From the NCBI RefSeq assembly GCF_024763615.1, contig NC_077223.1:23126001-23190000 (forward strand): DNA of 64,000 nt. Reading direction: 5' to 3'. The notes below the pieces were generated by a model that saw only the letters and a list, made by a program, of their open reading frames with translations, did no database searches and was not told the DNA's origin. This DNA is from Phlebotomus papatasi (taxonomy: Eukaryota; Arthropoda; Insecta; Diptera; Psychodidae). Below, piece after piece: positions 12,401 through 22,330 of the stretch; the first letter of the stretch is position 1; each line of letters begins with the position of its first letter. A program made the position numbers and the translations under genes.

Positions 12401-15400
12401 TCTTCCAGACGTTGGATGGTTTTCCCAACATAAATCCTGTCACATTCACATGGTATTGAGTATACTTGTTGTATATTGTATCATACTTACGCATTGAATA
12501 TCTTCTGGTTAACGCTGCTTTTAAGTTATTTACAGTAAAATTGCGGGCTAAAAACTCGATAATCGGGCACGCTGATTTTCAGTTTTTTTCTTGTAACTTT
12601 TCCAGAAATATCTTAATCAATATAAAATTTTGTGGGGATGTAGATCTAAGGTTTCTGCATCCAATGATACCATCTTTTTATACTATTGTAAATAGACTTA
12701 CAATAGTCTTCTTCGGAGCCGGCGATTTACGAACAAATGCTTGTAAAAGTACAAAAAATGTTCGTCAAATGATCATGTTACGAACAATGTTTGTCAAAAA
12801 GTACAAACTTTTACGAACTTCTTTGTGGGTTATACGATTCACGAGCATTTTGTAACTCCCACGGAATTCACCAACACTTACGAATATTTTTACAAAATAT
12901 TTTTTCTGTGTAGAGTAATTAACTCCCTCCCTACTCATTGAAATATTTATCAGTTTGGCCTAAATACGATTTTCACTAATTAGGCGAAGAATAAAAAAAA
13001 ATAATTTTGAGCTAATTTTGCCCTGGGTAGGGATTCTCTATAGAAGTTATCGATTCACCAAGAAAATTGACGATTCACCAAAATTGCAAAAATAGTACTC
13101 CCTCCGTTCTGAAATTAATCGTGCGTTTGGGAAAAATTCATGTTCTGAAATAAGTCATAGGGGGAAGTGGGGCACCTTTGAAATTGGGATTTTCCTACTA
13201 TGTTTAAGGGGAATTGAGTTATATCATAATGTGGTTTAGCTTCTCAATCTGTTTGTGCAGCTAAATTATTTCACGATAAGGTTTAACTTTATTTAAAAAT
13301 AGGTGAAAAATCCCAATTTCAAAAGTGCCCCACTTCCCCCTATCGTGAAATAAATTAGGTGCACAAACAGATTGAGAAGCTAAATCATATTATGATATAG
13401 GGTAAGTGTGCCAAATTACGGCATAGTTGCAAATAAGCACTGAAGTTGTAAGTTTGAAATGCAATATTTTTAATTCATATTGATATTTTTTGTTACTTCC
13501 TTTTCGGGAGGGTTGTGTGGAAACTTGAAGACTAGTTTATCATCTTTGTTTTCCTTAAATCACTTCCCAAAATATTTAAAAATTAATAATAATATGTACA
13601 TTGATTTGGGTAGTATTCCGGCCACCTTGAGTGAAATACCGGCCACCTTTTTTCTGACAACCTTTTGTGAAGCAACGGATAGAAAATTTCAAAACGTCAA
13701 ACGGAACGAGTTTAATATTTAGTTTAATACGTTTATATGACCGACAAGCTCTGAGATCTTCCGCGTAATTTGTCCTGAAGACCTGAAGAGTAGCATCTCA
13801 AATTTACGCGCAGATTCCCGTAGCAATTTGCCCTTCCTGAACTCTTCCAATGCCTTTTCCACATCATCATTTTCATAGAAGCGATGGTTTTCATCTCTGG
13901 ACATTGTAGAACTCAGAAATTGAAAAAAAAACAACATAAAATGAATAAGAAATGTAGGAAAGCAAAAGATGTTGACGGAATAGGCAACACTACCTCACCG
14001 GAGAGACGCTCACAAAGTATATACTTTTTTACGCGAAATACAGGATCCAGGTGGGAAATTTCACCCGAAATTTAAAGATTGATTTACTATTAACATAAAC
14101 AGAAACAATCTTTAATGAAAACTAATCAATTTTCACGAAAAACACCGAAGGAAAACCTTTTGCACTTTACCACGAATCGTAAGACTGCTAGAAACACAAT
14201 CGATCTGTCACATTTTTTTAAGACTCTTTTCACACTGAGTTTTTACAACACAATTTAAATTCAAATTATACCTAAAATTTAACGGTCTTTGTGTTTATAA
14301 ATCCTAAAATGAATAAATATTTAAAAGCAAAATGAATTCATTGACTATTTGAAGATTACATACATAATTTTAATTAATTTATTTGCATGGCCGAAATTAC
14401 ACTCAAAGTGGCCGAAATTAGAAGCTGGCTGAAATTTGGCACACTTCCCCTATAGGTCCGTTCCGTCCCTATTTGAATTTGGCTCATTGTATATCTCATT
14501 GGACTGCGGAATAAGCTTTTCTTAATTAATAAATGAAATTGGAAAAAATATTTCATCCATATTCATCTGCGAGATATTTTTGGGCGATCTTACCTTATAC
14601 CTTATCGCTTCTGTCCAGGTACCTCAGTATCGAAATGCCAGTTACACATTTAGTGAGAAACACTCGAGATTCCCAGGAGCCAAGTATTTTGGCCGCTGGT
14701 ATGTTGGAAGTATGCATGGAATCGGGCATTTAGAGATGGCAGACGGGAGAGTGTTCAATGGGCAGATGAGCGGAGGTGAGATTCATGGCTACGGTCGGAT
14801 GTTCACACCAAGTGTTGGCATTTACGAGGGAGATTTTGAGCATGGGAAGTACAGTGGCTATGGAGTGCTTGAGCATCAGAATAAGACTACTTACGAAGGG
14901 AACTTCCGGGAGGGACTGTATCATGGGCATGGAACTTTAATCACAGATCAATTTACATACGTTGGGGAGTTCAGTGGAGGAGCAAGGCATGGATATGGCG
15001 TGCTAGATGATAATGCTACAGGTGACAAGTATATGGGGATGTTTGTGGATGGCAAAAAAGCTGGACTGGGAATTTGTGTGACGATGTGCGGAGACTATTT
15101 TGAGGGGAATTTCATGAATGATGCTCTAGCTGGCGAGGGAGTTGCTAGCTTTGAGAATAATTCCTATTTTGAGGGAGAGATGACACTAAATGGACCGACT
15201 GGGAAAGGGAGTTTTTTCGTGGGAGTGACAGAGAAGAAATCCAGTGATTTTCGGATTGATTCTGATGGTGACTTTCGGGAAATTGAAGGCACTATTCTCT
15301 CGGGGAATTTGTCTGGAAGTTGGTCAGACGTTAAAATCACAAATGGTACTCTGTCGATGCAGCAGACTTTTCGGAAGTATTCAAAACTCTTGGGAAAGTA

Positions 15401-18400
15401 TACTGTTGACAATGACAAGAAGTGGAGGAGTTTGTTTGAGGATTGGGAAGGACAGTTGTTTGGACATGACAAAAATCTGGACAATAAGCAAATCTGGAGT
15501 AAAATTGCTATCTTCATAACGAATTCCAAGGCAAAGGACAAGCTCAAATCCGAGGGTTTTGCCACAAAGAATACCTGTTTCTACCGAAAGACTGATCTTA
15601 GTGAGAGTCTCGATAAGATATCCGTGAAAAGTGGTGGATCTTTGGGCAGAACGTCTAAGAAGGGTCATATAGATCTTGGAGATGTCTTCAATCCAATTTC
15701 CTTGACTGGAAAGTTAAAATCCTCTGGGAGTTCAACAATAATGGATTTAGGGGCTTTTAGTCAGAGATTGGAGGAGAAATTTGAAGGATTGGACACTCCT
15801 CAGACATTCACTAGTTGCGACAGCAGATCATCCACAAGATCTAAAAATCCTACCCTGGATTACATCCCCAACTTTGGCATCACAAAATGTGACCCAGAAG
15901 ACCTTGAGGCTATCCGGGAGTATCTCCGGGAAGCCTTCAAGGATCTCAATCATCCCCTGGGTGTGCTCAATTCCAAGATCTCTCATTGCTTCTACTCCAC
16001 TTATGGATGCTGGAAGTTCAAGCCAACGGCTATCCTTCATCAGCACGCAATGATGGAATGGGAGTCCATTTGTCGGAGGATCTATTCCAGCATTTGCAGG
16101 ATGTTCCCTGCTCTGCCGCAGGATTTATCCTTTAGGAACCTCCTCTATCCCATTCTCTTATCTGAAGGCATCTATTCTCTTCTATTCGTCCTCTATGCCA
16201 GCAAATGCAGCCACAAGGATGAACTGTACAGACAGAGAATGATTGGCTGCGACAGGAAGACTGACCATGAACTGGCTATCTTTTTGCGAGTGGACACGTG
16301 AGTAGACTATTTTATTTCATTTTCTGATGAGTTTTACAATTCTCTAGCGATTGTTTCTTGTTATTCAAAATTGAGGAAAAAATATCATTCCAATCTATTT
16401 GCAATCTACACAAAATCTGAAAATCAGGGACAGATTCAGTGTATCATTTTTTTTATAAACACTTTAAGTGAAAATATTCGCAGCAAGTTTATGAAAATGC
16501 GATTCAATTCTTACATGAGAAATCTCATTAGCGAGAAAGATTCGCTATAAAGGACATTGGGCAAAAATGTATGGGAGTTGGTCTATGTGGCGATCACAAA
16601 TAGGACTAGGCGCATTTTATTGATAATGGTGTAGGATGTAAAACTACCGAGACCCAGGACGATATTCGCAGGGAGTCCTTGTAAAAACGTCTTTATCCTT
16701 TCGAAAACATACTATTTTGACATCGCATTACTCAAGATCGGCTGCACCGATTACGATGAAATTCGATATGGTGTCAATGTATGACTTAAGCTATTTATTC
16801 ATGGTTAGTACCCCCTCCCTCCACCCCTCCTTCCAGTAGCCCCAATACAAAATGTGGACTTTTTTCATTATAACTTTCCTGCAAGAAGAAGTAGAAAGCT
16901 GAAACTTGGTATGGGTTCAAGGTTTATGAAATGTTTCTTAACCATGTATATAGACACCTTCCCCCTCCACTCCTTCTTATAGCCCCCATACAAAATAATG
17001 ACTTTTTCCACTATAACTCCTCTGTGAAAAGAAGTAGAACTCAGAAACTTGACACAGGATCAAGGGCAATGGAAGGCTCTTTAACCGTGTATGTATACGT
17101 TTCCCCCCAACACTCCTTCCAGCAGTCCCCATACAAAATGAAGACTTTTTCCACTATAACTCCTCTCTGAGAAGAAATAGAAAGCTGGAATTCGGCATGG
17201 GAACAAGGTTTATGGAAGGCTATTCAGTCAGATAAAATCTGGTTACGATTTCAAAAGAAAATAAATAAATAAATCACAATTAGAAAAATAAGTCAAAATA
17301 TCTAATGTTTCTACTGAATTCGATGAATTCAATGAGTCCATATTTCTCTCTATAACACATGAAATGTATCAGAGATACATATTATAAGATCATTAAAATT
17401 GGTTGAATAGTTTCGAAACTTAAATTCTTATTATTTGAAAACTTCGATGACCTGTAGGGGAATTCTGTAATTTTCGTGGCATTGTCACACGTGAGTTCGA
17501 AACCTGACAATGCCAATCGAGCTTTTTTTGTCATATCATATGAGTTCGAAAATGCAATTCATTGAATTTTTAATGAAATCCCTTTACCTTATGATTTTGT
17601 GCAAATACAGTACATCTTCGTTGATTTGTTTAAAAAAAATTCATTGTAATTTGAATTGCCAGAAATCTCAAATCTGTGACTTCTGACAATGCCACGTGAG
17701 CTGAAATGGCAATGTTACGGCTACAGAATCGCATTTTCGAACTTCGCTGTTTCATTGCCATGAAACAGCGGCTTCTCTTCAAGAAGCCTTAAGACCTAGG
17801 GCAGGATTTGGGAATATTTCTGGAGGAATTTTTCCCTAGAGGCATTCATTTGCCGGACTGCAAGGTTGGGAATTTATTTCTAACCTTAGTTAAAACTCTC
17901 TCGAGGCACCCCCGGGGGTAGCCTACACAAGGGGGCATTACTGCCTTAAGCCCGGTGGCTCGAAAGAGCCGTTACTAGAGGCCGTGAAAACAGACGAGAG
18001 TCAGTCTAAACAGTGGAAGAATTTCCCAGAAAGTTCTCACCAGAGCAAGTGAATAATCTGACGGGATTCGGATTATTCTCTTCCTCTAGCTTCGGCTTTT
18101 CAGCTGTTTGGAGCCGAAACAACCACTTTTGCCCATTGTCCTTTACTTGTCCGACTTTCCATAAGCACATGTCCCAACTAGCAAATTAGCTGCCTTATAG
18201 AACCAAATACTTGAAATGATTTCATAATGATCTTCTAAACAGCTGACAGCGGAATTATAGGATAGATATAAAATTCTCATAAGAAGCGTAATACAATCTT
18301 ACGAAACCCTTTTTATGAGATAATATTTCTCAAGAAAATATCTTCTATAATATTTTACTTACATCAAGCTCAAATGTGTTAATAAGAACAAAAGCCTTAA

Positions 18401-20633
18401 GAACTATTTTCTCATAAATCTTATTTCAAGGTGTGCTACAAATTCTTTTTATAGACTTTTTTTCAGTACAATCCTTTTCACGTGAAAATATTAGTTATTT
18501 TCTTAATGAAAATCAAAGTAGTCCTATTTTATCGATTTGCTCAATATTTTCTAGAGTCTTCTGTCATTTGTTTGCAATTATTACTTCCTAATTTATGAAT
18601 AAAACCGGAAAACATATTAATTACGCTGTGAGTTTTCTATTAGGATATAAGAGCGCAATGAGTACAATATGGAAGAATATTAAAACTGCTATAAGATTCT
18701 CATATTTGCTCTGCAAATAGTCTTATAGAAGAATCTTAGACTTTCAGTACACTAGCATTTTTTTCCACGTGAAAAATATCATGATTTGCACAAAAAATTA
18801 AAGTAATCTACTTTTATCAGTTTGTATTATTATTTTTTTTTTAATTTTTTTTGTCCTACAGTGGCACTTGCACCTTTTTAATTTATTAAAAAAAATACCA
18901 TGGGAGCATCCAAGAAGTATTTTCTCCTTCATTTTGGCTTGTACCGTTCTCAAAATACGATACTCTGCTTTTCTTAAACACCGCTTGTAGTGTTCCCGAA
19001 TGAGTCTCAGTGACCCCCTTATATGTAAAAATGGCGCACTACTAAGATGCTCAGGAAGTTCTTTGAGCACTACAGACAAAGAATGTGAGGCATTCTTTGA
19101 GAAGATGCTGTAAAACTTAGTAATTTCTTTATTTCTTGATTATACACTCGTTATCACTATACCACAGCACATTTTCACCTTAAAACATTAGCAAAATACA
19201 GCGAATCTACTCTTATTGAATGAATTTGTCTGAAAAAACTTTGCAATTCAAACGCTGCATGCACAATGTCAACAACTTCCCCTGATTTCCCTTAAATTTG
19301 ACTTGGATCTATTAAAGACTTGTAGCATGCTCATAGCAGTCTTTAAAATTTATAAATAAGCGTAAAATTCAGTCGAGACGAAGTTTGGAGGCATTTCTTC
19401 ATATACCGATTGGATATTAATAAGGCAAAAGAAGACGCGTTCAGCAGATCATTTACAGGGACAATATGGATTTTCGTGGGTTCGCGGCACAGCTACAGCG
19501 ACCATCTTTGTATCTCTAGGATGGCGGTAATGGTGAACTAATAAATTCCTAAACATGTTAAATTACATTAAAAAATTATTATTACATAGAATTACATAAA
19601 TATATATAAAAGCGAAATTTTTTTTTGTGATTCATTTAAGTATTCTGATTATGGTCTTATAACAGGTTCATATCCGTTTATAATATTAAATTTATAGTAT
19701 TGTATAAGCATTCTCTCAGAAGATATATAGATATTTTATAAGATTGTCTCATAGAACTCTTCAATTTGCTTTCACAGTAATACTTATAGAGTCACTTGAG
19801 CTCCTTAATGGTGCGCCACTTTTATATATAAAGGTCTCAACGACTATTTTAGGTAGTCAACAAGCGTTATTTAAGCAAATCTTTCTTTGAGATTTTCTGA
19901 TAAGCCATGATTCGGGAATTCTATAAGACTATATTGAGAAAAAAATTGTTTCTTGGGGTTCGACTTTTTGAAAAGCATTTTAATTGTGATAATTTTTCTA
20001 TTAATCCCTTGATTTTTTAAACTATTGAGGTTCTAATAAAATATTCCTTAAATCCCTTCATGGGGCAGAGATAAAGAAGAAATCGAAGAAATGTATTTAT
20101 TCAGCTTAAAAATGCGTTTGAGTTTTACCAAGTGTCCGAAATTCCAAATTTTCATACAACGCCCTTTGCAATAGATTTTTTTAAGGTGTTTTAGACAAAT
20201 TATACTAGGGCCTGATGCCTTGCAATTTTTAAGGAGTCATCGTAATCAGATTTTTGTTCCTGTCAGGGACCTAATGCCATTGATCAAGAGCACTTACTTT
20301 GAGGATGCCATTGGATGCCTGAAACAGGTGAAGGATAAGTACTGTCCCCTCGAAATGGTGAGTCTCATCGAGAAGACATTCCAGTTGCTGGAGGACGCAA
20401 AGAAGGAGTCAGTGGGTACGCAGTTGGCCCTAAATGCTGACAATACCATTCCTTTGGTGCTGTTTCTCGTGCTCAGAGCCAATATTCAGCATCTAGGTGC
20501 TGAAATTGCACTCCTGGAAGATCTTCTGGGAGCTGATTTTGAGGCCCTGATGCTCGGTTATACTGGATATTGCGTCACAACGCTCAAGGCGGCATATCAG
20601 CACATACTCAGTGATAAATTCTACCAGAACTGA
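6901..20633 (+). CDS. Als2: Alsin (ALS2) orthologue: RCC1-like, DH/PH, MORN, VPS9; three coding exons, 1522 residues
   Basis: Join 6901-9423, 14619-16297, 20267-20633. Donors are AAG|GTGAGT and ACAC|GTGAGT; acceptors are CTGTCCAG|GTA and CCTGTCAG|GG. Phases match exactly and the product is 1522 residues, close to the known length of this family (about 1.5-1.66 thousand). Domain order: N-terminal RCC1-like propeller (best repeats about 386-490), DH (about 548-720), PH (about 728-840, with the late Trp in MWLDG), MORN repeats (about 863-1040), helical linker and VPS9 (about 1380-1522). In other animals alsin is a guanine-nucleotide exchange factor for Rab5 through MORN-VPS9 and interacts with Rac1 through DH/PH, acting on endosomes and macropinosomes; that role is inferred by homology. 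The start is chosen because the coding frame begins there, directly after a likely 5' UTR acceptor. Introns of 5195 and 3969 bp are packed with transposons. Confidence 0.93.
9424..9874 (+). other. Start of Als2 intron 1
   Basis: The frame runs 22 codons past the donor and stops at 9490-9492. No repeat or gene was recognised before the pogo-like element at 9875. Confidence 0.5.
9875..11522. mobile_element. Pogo-like TIR element interrupted by a second TIR element
   Basis: Left end TAGGGTAAGTGTGCCAAATT and right end AATTTGGCCCACTTCCCCTA belong to the same family as 4780-5902. The family sequence is broken at 10072-11350 by another TA-flanked element, so that one inserted later. The left arm (9930-10000) matches 49950-50000 in reverse. 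Confidence 0.75.
10072..11350. mobile_element. Nested TA-flanked TIR element, about 1.28 kb
   Basis: Termini TAGGGGAGACCGGGGAGGTT and AACCTCCCCGTTCTCCCCTA are inverted repeats ending in TA; 'tttgggac' motifs recur inside. It carries a 78-codon open frame (10548-10784, +) with a Pro-rich start, which might be the end of a pogo-like transposase gene but has no motif I can confirm. Probably a deletion derivative. Confidence 0.7.
11523..11905. other. Als2 intron 1, nothing recognised
   Basis: AT-rich sequence between two mobile elements. Confidence 0.4.
12241..12720 (-). mobile_element. Penelope-like element (PLE) fragment bounded by 28-bp inverted repeats
   Basis: 12241-12268 and 12693-12720 are near-perfect inverted copies containing GAAGACTATTGTAAGTCTA. 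Between them lies a GIY-YIG endonuclease remnant (12379-12465, -). Each inverted repeat has an AGACT...AGTCT stem after a CNAAGA-like core, which resembles a degraded hammerhead of the type found in PLE terminal repeats. The fragment sits inside a foldback element in Als2 intron 1. Confidence 0.6.
12379..12465 (-). pseudogene. GIY-YIG endonuclease fragment of a Penelope-like element
   Basis: 29 uninterrupted codons on the minus strand read VYSIPCECDRIYVGK followed by TIQRLEDRLSQHKR. The pattern 'CxC..IYVGKT..L..R...HK' is the conserved core of the PLE-type GIY-YIG endonuclease. The frame breaks upstream and the reverse transcriptase is missing, so this is a dead fragment. Confidence 0.7.
13158..13342. 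mobile_element. Palindromic TA-flanked MITE (GGGGCACCTTTGAAATTGGG family), copy 1
   Basis: TAGGGGGAAGTGGGGCACCT at the left and AGTGCCCCACTTCCCCCTA at the right, about 185 bp. Other copies are at 49134-49317 and 62204-62385. It is almost a full palindrome and has no coding potential. Confidence 0.75.
13343..13397. repeat. Inverted partial duplicate of the adjacent MITE interior
   Basis: This stretch (GTGCACAAACAGATTGAGAA and flanks) is the reverse complement of 13220-13280 within the neighbouring MITE. It directly abuts the pogo-like copy at 13398, so it may be a leftover of a second MITE split by that insertion. Confidence 0.55.
13398..14452 (-). mobile_element. Non-autonomous pogo-like transposon, sister of 4780-5902
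   Basis: TA-flanked ends TAGGGTAAGTGTGCCAAATT and GGCACACTTCCCCTA. Oriented opposite to the 4.8 kb copy and colinear with it. It carries an intact 61-codon helix-turn-helix reading frame (13904-13719). Located near the 3' end of Als2 intron 1, only about 165 bp before the exon 2 acceptor. Confidence 0.8.
13719..13904 (-). CDS. 61-residue Pipsqueak/CENP-B-like HTH reading frame inside a pogo-like element
   Basis: Start MSRDENHRFYENDDVEKALE, then EFRKGKLLRESARKFEM, ending ISELVGHINVLN. The 'DDVEKALEE.RKGKLLRESARKF' region fits the N-terminal HTH_psq/CENP-B-type DNA-binding domain of pogo-like transposases. The rest of the transposase (HTH_Tnp_Tc5 and DDE) is absent, so it may be a former first exon. 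ATG is chosen at 13904 because the 11 codons upstream are phenylalanine-rich and not shared by the sister copy. Could encode a stand-alone DNA-binding peptide, but may well be unexpressed. Confidence 0.55.
   Translation of the reverse strand: MSRDENHRFYENDDVEKALEEFRKGKLLRESARKFEMLLFRSSGQITRKISELVGHINVLN
14619..16297 (+). CDS. Als2: Als2 coding exon 2: MORN repeats and linker to VPS9
   Basis: Residues 842-1400 plus two bases of codon 1401. About eight MORN units run from KYFGRWYVGSMHGIGHLEM to roughly residue 1040, each with the GxYxGxxxxGxxHGxG pattern (for example YEGNFREGLYHGHG). The rest is helical and leads into the N-terminal half of the VPS9 domain. The acceptor TTCTGTCCAG is at 14618; the donor GTGAGT is at 16298. 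Confidence 0.92.
16298..16559 (+). other. Start of Als2 intron 2, nothing recognised
   Basis: AT-rich intron sequence. Confidence 0.4.
16560..17235 (+). repeat. Dispersed repeat with three ~140-bp tandem units
   Basis: The 5' part (GACCCAGGACGATATTCGCA ... ATCCTTTCGAAAA ... CGATGAAATTCG) is followed by three tandem units, each with a C/T-rich stretch, 'ccatacaaaat', 'cactataactcc', 'gaagtagaa' and 'caaggtttatgg'. The same repeat in reverse orientation at 23690-24045 has only one such unit, so the tandem array expanded here. Confidence 0.65.
17440..17765. repeat. Inverted-repeat segment with GGCATTGTCA/TGACAATGCC words
   Basis: GTGGCATTGTCACACGTGAG near 17480 and TGACAATGCCACGTGAGC near 17688 are inverted relatives, as are two 'gagttcgaaaatgca / gcattttcgaactt' words. 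Likely a diverged TIR element with unclear boundaries. Confidence 0.4.
17770..18130. other. GC-richer island, possible retroelement fragment
   Basis: Composition differs sharply from its flanks (GGCACCCCCGGGGGTAGCC, GCCCGGTGGCTCGAAAGAGC). No long frame and no family recognised. It resembles 5' untranslated sequence of a non-LTR retrotransposon in texture only. Confidence 0.3.
18172..19962. mobile_element. Possible TIR element, about 1.8 kb (AGCTGCCTTATAGAACC family)
   Basis: The left edge 'tcccaactagcaaattAGCTGCCTTATAGAACCAAA' matches the left edge of 26577-26836, and the right edge (GGGAATTCTATAAGACTATA ... GTTTCTTGGG) matches that element's right edge. The interior is AT-rich, with an uninformative 93-codon frame on the minus strand (18798-19079). 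Boundaries are approximate and the superfamily is unknown. Confidence 0.5.
20267..20633 (+). CDS. Als2: Als2 coding exon 3: C-terminal VPS9 domain
   Basis: One base completes codon 1401, then 121 codons and TGA. The conserved VPS9 core is clear: DNTIPLVLFLVLRANIQHLG, then AEIALLEDLL and GYCVTTLKAAYQHI. These residues form the Rab5-family exchange surface in known VPS9 proteins. The acceptor TTTTTGTTCCTGTCAG lies at 20266. Confidence 0.93.
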
Positions 20634-21020
20634 CCCGAATTCGACTCTGGGGCATTTTTTTCCTCTTCTTTGGTAAGTGATATTGTTGATTTGTTGTTCT
20701 GTTAATAGGTAAATTTGTATATTATTTCTCTGCTGAAAGAGAACAAAACATTGATGGAAAGAAAAATATAAAGAGAGTCCAGTTATTAAATAGACTTTTC
20801 CTTGTGTTTTTTTTATTCAGGGTTGTTTTCCTTTCTGAAGTTATATAATAATATATAAGTATTTACAATAGAAAAGGCGATATAAGAGTGTGATTATGAT
20901 TTTTTTTTGTTTCTCTCTCTCAATTCTTTTTTGATATTACGTTTCCACAGTTTAATTCTAAATATCCTTTCTCTCGTACTTTCTCTCACATTCCCAATTG
21001 ATACACAAGTTACAAATAAA
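20634..21020 (+). other. Als2 3' UTR (probable)
   Basis: Follows the stop codon directly. Candidate signals are ATTAAA at 20785-20790 and AATAAA at 21015-21020. T-rich sequence follows. Confidence 0.5.
21015..21020 (+). terminator. Candidate Als2 polyadenylation signal AATAAA
   Basis: About 380 bases after the Als2 stop. An earlier variant, ATTAAA, is at 20785-20790; either could be used. Confidence 0.4.
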
Positions 21021-21496
21021 TAGAGGTAAAAGAAAAGAAAAAAAAGAAAACTCTGCTAAATTCTACGTTGTTCATATTGTGAAATCGATGGAGTTCACAA
21101 TATATTTTTTTCCCATTTTGAGAGACAGTGCTAATTTTTTTCTTTTGCTTTAAAAAAAAATGCCATCGATGTCTCACATTCTCCTTCTAAAATATACTTC
21201 ATTTCTTTTGTCACTCAATTTCTGTTCTACTTATTTTTGTGAGGGTGGAATTTTTTCTTCTTTTTTTTTACTTTGTATCAAAAATACTGTCAATTATTTT
21301 TATGTATTCTGTACATTGATGAAGACTTGCTGGAAAAGTTGTCTGTTGCATAAATGAGACGAGATTTCATGGAAAAGCATTCCATTAAAAGATTATTTGG
21401 AATTACAGTGTCTTGCAAAAGTAGAACATCTTTAAGATTATGCATTATTATAACTATTTGGCCCGTACTTTTTCTTTTTTTCACATTGTATTATTA

Positions 21497-21746
21497 CACT
21501 GAGAAAAAGAGGGTGCGATTACTTTTTTTCCTCATAATTTTAACACTTTTTAGGTGTAAAAATATATCAACATATTTTAATGTTAATTTTACACCTTATT
21601 AAGGATAAAATTAACACGAAAAAGGGTTACTTTAAGCTCTAATACACCTAAAAAGGGTAATATTTACACCGATTTCGGATCAATGCTACAGGGTAAAATT
21701 AACATTTCCGGAATGTTATTTTAACTTTTTCTGATTTCTCTCAGTG
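21497..21746. mobile_element. CACTGAG MITE, copy 1 (250 bp)
   Basis: Ends CACTGAGAAAAAGAGGGTGC and TGATTTCTCTCAGTG, flanked by TA on the right and TTA on the left. Subterminal GGTGTAAA...TTTACACC words form further internal inverted repeats. Near-identical copies at 44484-44736 and 51823-52119 indicate recent activity. Confidence 0.85.
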
Positions 21747-21754
21747 TATTTATT

Positions 21755-21865
21755 ATTTATTTATTTATTGGTTAATACGGTTGGTACAAGCTGAAAAGCA
21801 GTTTTTTTCACCGATTTGCCCAGGAGATTGCTCATCAACACTAATACGGCGGTGGACACTTATTT
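21755..21865 (-). repeat. Copy of the GTCCACCGCCGT repeat with AATA-rich tail
   Basis: On the minus strand it reads GTCCACCGCCGTATTAGTGT ... and ends in an (AATA)-rich tail at 21755-21775. It matches the block at 2140-2210. The tail supports retroposition. Confidence 0.45.
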
Positions 21866-22076
21866 CTGAATTATATTTTTTGTAAATGTTTTATTTTTTA
21901 GTGTTTCTGGTTTCTCGAGTTTCGAACGATTGACGAGAGTTTCTCAATATGAGTTACCCCTTATTATGCACGAAGTTACGTATGAAAAGTTTAACATCGC
22001 GTTGATTTTGGTAATATTTTCCTTGATGCTCTTCCCTGATTTGAATTTTGGTGAACAAATCCTTTTCTTACATGAT

Positions 22077-22330
22077 TAGGGGAAGAGCTCTTAATTTTGG
22101 ACAGTTTATAAATTTGGACACTTTGCGGGTAAAATTGGACACTAAAAATAAATTGATTAAAAATATGAATTTTTATTACAGTATTTGATGAATAATGAAT
22201 TCTATTTTAATCCTTTTAGAAGATTTTAACGCTGAGTTCGTAAAATTTTGAATGTTATTTGAATTAATACTAAATCTACTGAAATTTTTATATGTCTATC
22301 CCAAACATAACTGGTCAAATTGACCAGTAT
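22077..22330 (+). mobile_element. Truncated end of a TTGGACA-type TIR element
   Basis: TTAGGGGAAGAGCTCTTAAT and the following 'tttggaca' words match the right end of 31879-32949 in reverse, including the internal CTAAAAATAAATTGATTAAA. The other end is missing. Confidence 0.65.

Larger units (their letters stand above)
11906..12910. mobile_element. Foldback element (CACAG ends) interrupted by Penelope-like debris
   Basis: Starts CACAGAAAAAAATATTTCG and ends with the inverse, TATTTTTTCTGTG, with TA on both sides (11904-11905, 12911-12912). The arms consist of repeated TTCGTAAATG / CATTTACGAA words and match 42418-42953 and 36903-37298. The two arms are separated by a 480-bp insertion at 12241-12720. 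Confidence 0.8.

Noticed and set aside
11903..12855. Frames of 60-129 codons with FVNV/YEHF-type repeats
   Set aside because: They are translations of the TTCGTAAA words of the foldback element.
18798..19079. 93-codon minus-strand frame in Als2 intron 2
   Set aside because: Ends in a lysine-rich low-complexity tail and lies inside a probable TIR element; no family recognised.
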